Below are positions 62,278 to 64,000 of a stretch of DNA of 64,000 bases, in pieces. The translations under genes and the position numbers were made by a program. The notes beneath the pieces are model-generated. The model saw only the letters and a list, made by a program, of their open reading frames with translations, ran no database searches and was not told the DNA's origin. The number at the start of each line of letters is the position of its first letter. The stretch's first letter is position 1. The DNA is from Nocardia alni (lineage in GTDB: Bacteria; Actinomycetota; Actinomycetes; Mycobacteriales; Mycobacteriaceae), in assembly GCF_019038435.1 (NCBI RefSeq), contig NZ_JAGPOX010000024.1, forward strand, positions 17,708 to 81,707. Direction: 5' to 3'.

Positions 62278-62302
62278 CCGTCATATATTCGCTATATGAC
62301 GG
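62278..62302. promoter_or_regulatory. Perfect palindrome overlapping the lrp-type start codon
   Basis: Arms CCGTCATATA (62278-62287) and TATATGACGG (62293-62302) with a 5-nt spacer. The right arm includes the ATG (62296) of the regulator, and the site lies 43 bp before the divergent lyase start. Probable Lrp operator with autoregulation. Confidence 0.7.
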
Positions 62303-62802
62303 AAGATATACGCTTGGATTCGGTCGATGTCGCGATTTTACGGGCGTTGCAGAACGATGGTCGGATCGCGAACAAGGCGCTCGCCGCGATGGTGGGAGTG
62401 GCCCCGTCCACCTGTATGGAGCGCGTCGCCCGCTTGCGGCGAGCCGGGGTCATCGCCGGCTTCACGACCACGGTGGCACCCGAGGCGGTCGGCCGGACCG
62501 TGCAGGCCTTGCTCGCAGTACAGGTTCAGCCGCACTCGCGCCCGCTGGTGGACCCATTCGTCGTGCATGTGCTGGCCCAGCCGGAGACGATCGCGATGCA
62601 TCACGTCACCGGCGCTCACGACTTCGTCGTGCATGTCGCGTGCCCGAGCACGAGCGAGCTGCAACGGCTCGTGCTGGACCAGTTCACCGCCCGGCGCGAG
62701 GTCGCCCGTGTGGAGACCCAGCTGATCTTCAGTACCTGGACCGGCGGCCCGATACTGCCGGCCGGCACCGTGACAGCTGGTCCTGGTGGCGTCAGGACGT
62801 GA
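62296..62802 (+). CDS. Lrp/AsnC-family transcriptional regulator
   Basis: 168 residues from ATG 62296. Helix-turn-helix LDSVDVAILRALQNDGRIAN then VGVAPSTCMERVARLRRAGV; the C-terminal RAM domain senses amino acids. The ATG has no room for a ribosome site outside the palindrome (cgctat precedes it), so a leaderless mRNA is possible. Divergent from the lyase it probably controls. Confidence 0.88.
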   Translation: MTEDIRLDSVDVAILRALQNDGRIANKALAAMVGVAPSTCMERVARLRRAGVIAGFTTTVAPEAVGRTVQALLAVQVQPHSRPLVDPFVVHVLAQPETIAMHHVTGAHDFVVHVACPSTSELQRLVLDQFTARREVARVETQLIFSTWTGGPILPAGTVTAGPGGVRT

Positions 62803-63000
62803 CCTCGGCCATCGGGGTGGCCAGGAAGGTCTCCGACGCGGTGGTGGGTCCAGCAGGATGTTCTGCGGCAACGTCCGGAGCCGCCCGCGTCCATCCGCGC
62901 GAAGTCCGCCCGCTCCGGCGGGATCTCGATGTCCCGCAGGAACTCTCGGCACGTGGCGTTACCGGCGGCGAGCGGCGGATCCGCGGCAGGGGATGGTTGC
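62792..63000 (-). pseudogene. Remnant of an unidentified gene with frameshifts
   Basis: Minus-strand frames read, in order, CREFLRDIEIPPERADFARM, then LPQNILLDP in a second frame, then TTASETFLATPMAEVTS and stop in a third. The pieces join naturally as one C-terminal coding segment, so at least two indels have broken it. Family not recognised. The end overlaps the lrp-type gene by about 10 bases. Confidence 0.4.
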
Positions 63001-63010
63001 TCGCGCTGTG

Positions 63011-63247
63011 TCAGTCGATGGGCCCTCGGGCGGTCAGCACGGTTCTGAGCACGTGCTCGACCGCGGACTCGAACAGCGCACCCCGCAGCTCATTTCGTTC
63101 GGCGAGGTTGCGGGTGGCGAGGTCGAGCATCTGGTCGGGGGCGAGGCGGCGCACCACCAGGGCGGCAATGTCTTCCAGATCGAGATCGCTGTTCGCGTTG
63201 TCCAGTCTGGTCAGGGCGAACGCGACCAGGATTTCCTCATCGGTCAT
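63011..63247 (-). CDS. Small hypothetical protein
   Basis: 78 residues from ATG 63247 (ATG-like starts upstream to 63271 are possible). Acidic helical sequence EEILVAFALTRLDNANSDLD, then VVRRLAPDQMLDLATRNLAE. No recognised family; no signal or membrane segment. It lies in the same direction as the TetR gene beyond it. Confidence 0.5.
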   Translation of the reverse strand: MTDEEILVAFALTRLDNANSDLDLEDIAALVVRRLAPDQMLDLATRNLAERNELRGALFESAVEHVLRTVLTARGPID

Positions 63248-63409
63248 GCTCCGCCTCCGCCGTTCGCTCACGTGGCTACGCTGCTGGTAGCCAGCCTCAA
63301 TGCTACGGTCTTCCTGCTTCGTGCACTGATCGCCTCGCGTTCAATCGCCGGCGGGTCGCCCGATGGGGTGAGGGCATGATCCGGTCGCCGTGGAGGTATA
63401 TCGGCTGTT

Positions 63410-64000
63410 TCACCTGCGCTCATCGACGGCGACGACAGAGTCTTGCTCCGATGCCCGGACTCCCTCGGGAGGTTGCAGCAGTCGCAGGATCATCTCGACG
63501 GTGCGTTCGATCGGGCGCCGTCGGGCGGTGACGACGAAGGCGAGGGTGCGGGTCAGGACTGCGCCGAGCAGCATGTCGAATACGTCGTCCGGATCGACGT
63601 CCGGGTCGACGCTACCCGGCGGTGCAGCGGCCAGGATGTCCCGGAACTGCGGCCGGACCGAGACGCCCGGATAGGTCTCGGACGGGCCGGGCGGATCGGC
63701 GGTCTGCCGGTAGGCGAGCAGCCCCGCGGTGGCCGCCCGTGCGGCCGGAGCGTTGAAGGCGGCCATGTAGGCGCGGATGAATCGGCGCACATCGCGGCGT
63801 AGATCACCGGTGGGCTGGACGCTGACCGGGCTGAACCCGGGGAACGCGGCCTCCTCTATCAAGGCGATGCGCGACGGCCAGCGCCGGTAGATGGCCGAAC
63901 CGTGCACGCCCGAGCGGGCGGCGACCGCCTGGACCGTCGTCGCCTCGAATCCGCGCTCGACGAGCAGCTCGCGCGTGGCCGCGAGCGTCCGCTCGTCGAT
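63410..64000 (-). CDS. TetR-family transcriptional regulator, N-terminus beyond the window
   Basis: The frame is open to the right edge; the part present covers LVERGFEATTVQAVAARSGV (first helix and turn) and HGSAIYRRWPSRIALIEEAA, then a full C-terminal domain (TetR_C_16-like) to the stop at 63410. Only the first few residues are missing. Target unknown. Confidence 0.85.
   Translation of the reverse strand: MDERTLAATRELLVERGFEATTVQAVAARSGVHGSAIYRRWPSRIALIEEAAFPGFSPVSVQPTGDLRRDVRRFIRAYMAAFNAPAARAATAGLLAYRQTADPPGPSETYPGVSVRPQFRDILAAAPPGSVDPDVDPDDVFDMLLGAVLTRTLAFVVTARRRPIERTVEMILRLLQPPEGVRASEQDSVVAVDERR

Noticed and set aside
1..64000. CRISPR arrays, tRNA or rRNA genes
   Set aside because: I saw no regularly spaced repeats and no tRNA cloverleaf or rRNA sequence when reading the intergenic regions; a covariance search was not possible.

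Overview
The window is high-GC actinobacterial DNA. Mycofactocin-type SDR, DUF1206, conservon-like P450, Baeyer-Villiger monooxygenase, Rieske oxygenase and many TetR/MarR/HxlR regulators point to a Nocardia/Rhodococcus-like soil actinomycete. This is inference: there is no rRNA or other marker gene. Three stretches (about 1-8.7 kb, 41.08-41.69 kb and 55.5-59.65 kb) look more Streptomyces-like in gene content and in their very strong G/C at third codon positions (judged by eye). The chromosome therefore looks mosaic, and truncated genes lie at several of the seams.

Layout. 1-8.7 kb: ornithine cyclodeaminase-family end, Cys-less isochorismatase-fold hydrolase, convergent aldehyde dehydrogenase, dienelactone hydrolase and a complete five-gene branched-chain amino acid/amide-type ABC importer with overlapping start/stop codons, ending in a GntR fragment. 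8.8-21.9 kb: a catabolic cluster around a LysR regulator. It has homologues of the 2-pyrone-4,6-dicarboxylate lower pathway (LigI-, LigJ- and LigK/RraA-type), a DapA-family aldolase, RidA, a ThDP enzyme, a 4,5-dihydroxyphthalate decarboxylase-like protein, a further amidohydrolase and a three-gene ABC importer with a fused permease. 22.2-23 kb: decayed IS5-type element. 23-28.4 kb: secreted alpha/beta hydrolase, TetR, frameshifted mycofactocin-type SDR, aldehyde dehydrogenase and a TetR fragment.

28.5-40.1 kb: the most coherent unit. Two divergent paralogous Rieske oxygenases each overlap a gene for an unrecognised ~111-residue helical protein. Around them are one shared ferredoxin reductase, carboxymuconolactone decarboxylase-like protein, SDR, aldehyde dehydrogenase, amidohydrolase, TauD-like dioxygenase and two paralogous MarR regulators. 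A repeated element (AAGTAcTTGATAtT, a match to the palindrome TATCAAGTACTTGATA) lies before four of the promoters, so the whole set reads as one regulon for breakdown of an unknown, probably cyclic or aromatic, compound.

40.1-53.3 kb: decayed recombinase tail, SMI1/KNR4 protein, TetR/SDR pair, P450 lacking ExxR, Baeyer-Villiger monooxygenase, cold-shock gene with terminator, DUF347 membrane protein and fragment, internally deleted PEP mutase/isocitrate lyase-family protein, a block of overlapping membrane-protein genes (COG4280-like), HxlR regulator and MFS exporter with duplicated operators. 53.4-59.6 kb: candidate papain-like protein, then a large helical-repeat protein overlapping a SWIM zinc-finger protein that carries a perfect hairpin in its 5' coding region. 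60.1-64 kb: DUF1206 protein, methionine gamma-lyase-like enzyme with divergent Lrp regulator, gene remnant, small hypothetical protein, and a TetR gene running off the end.
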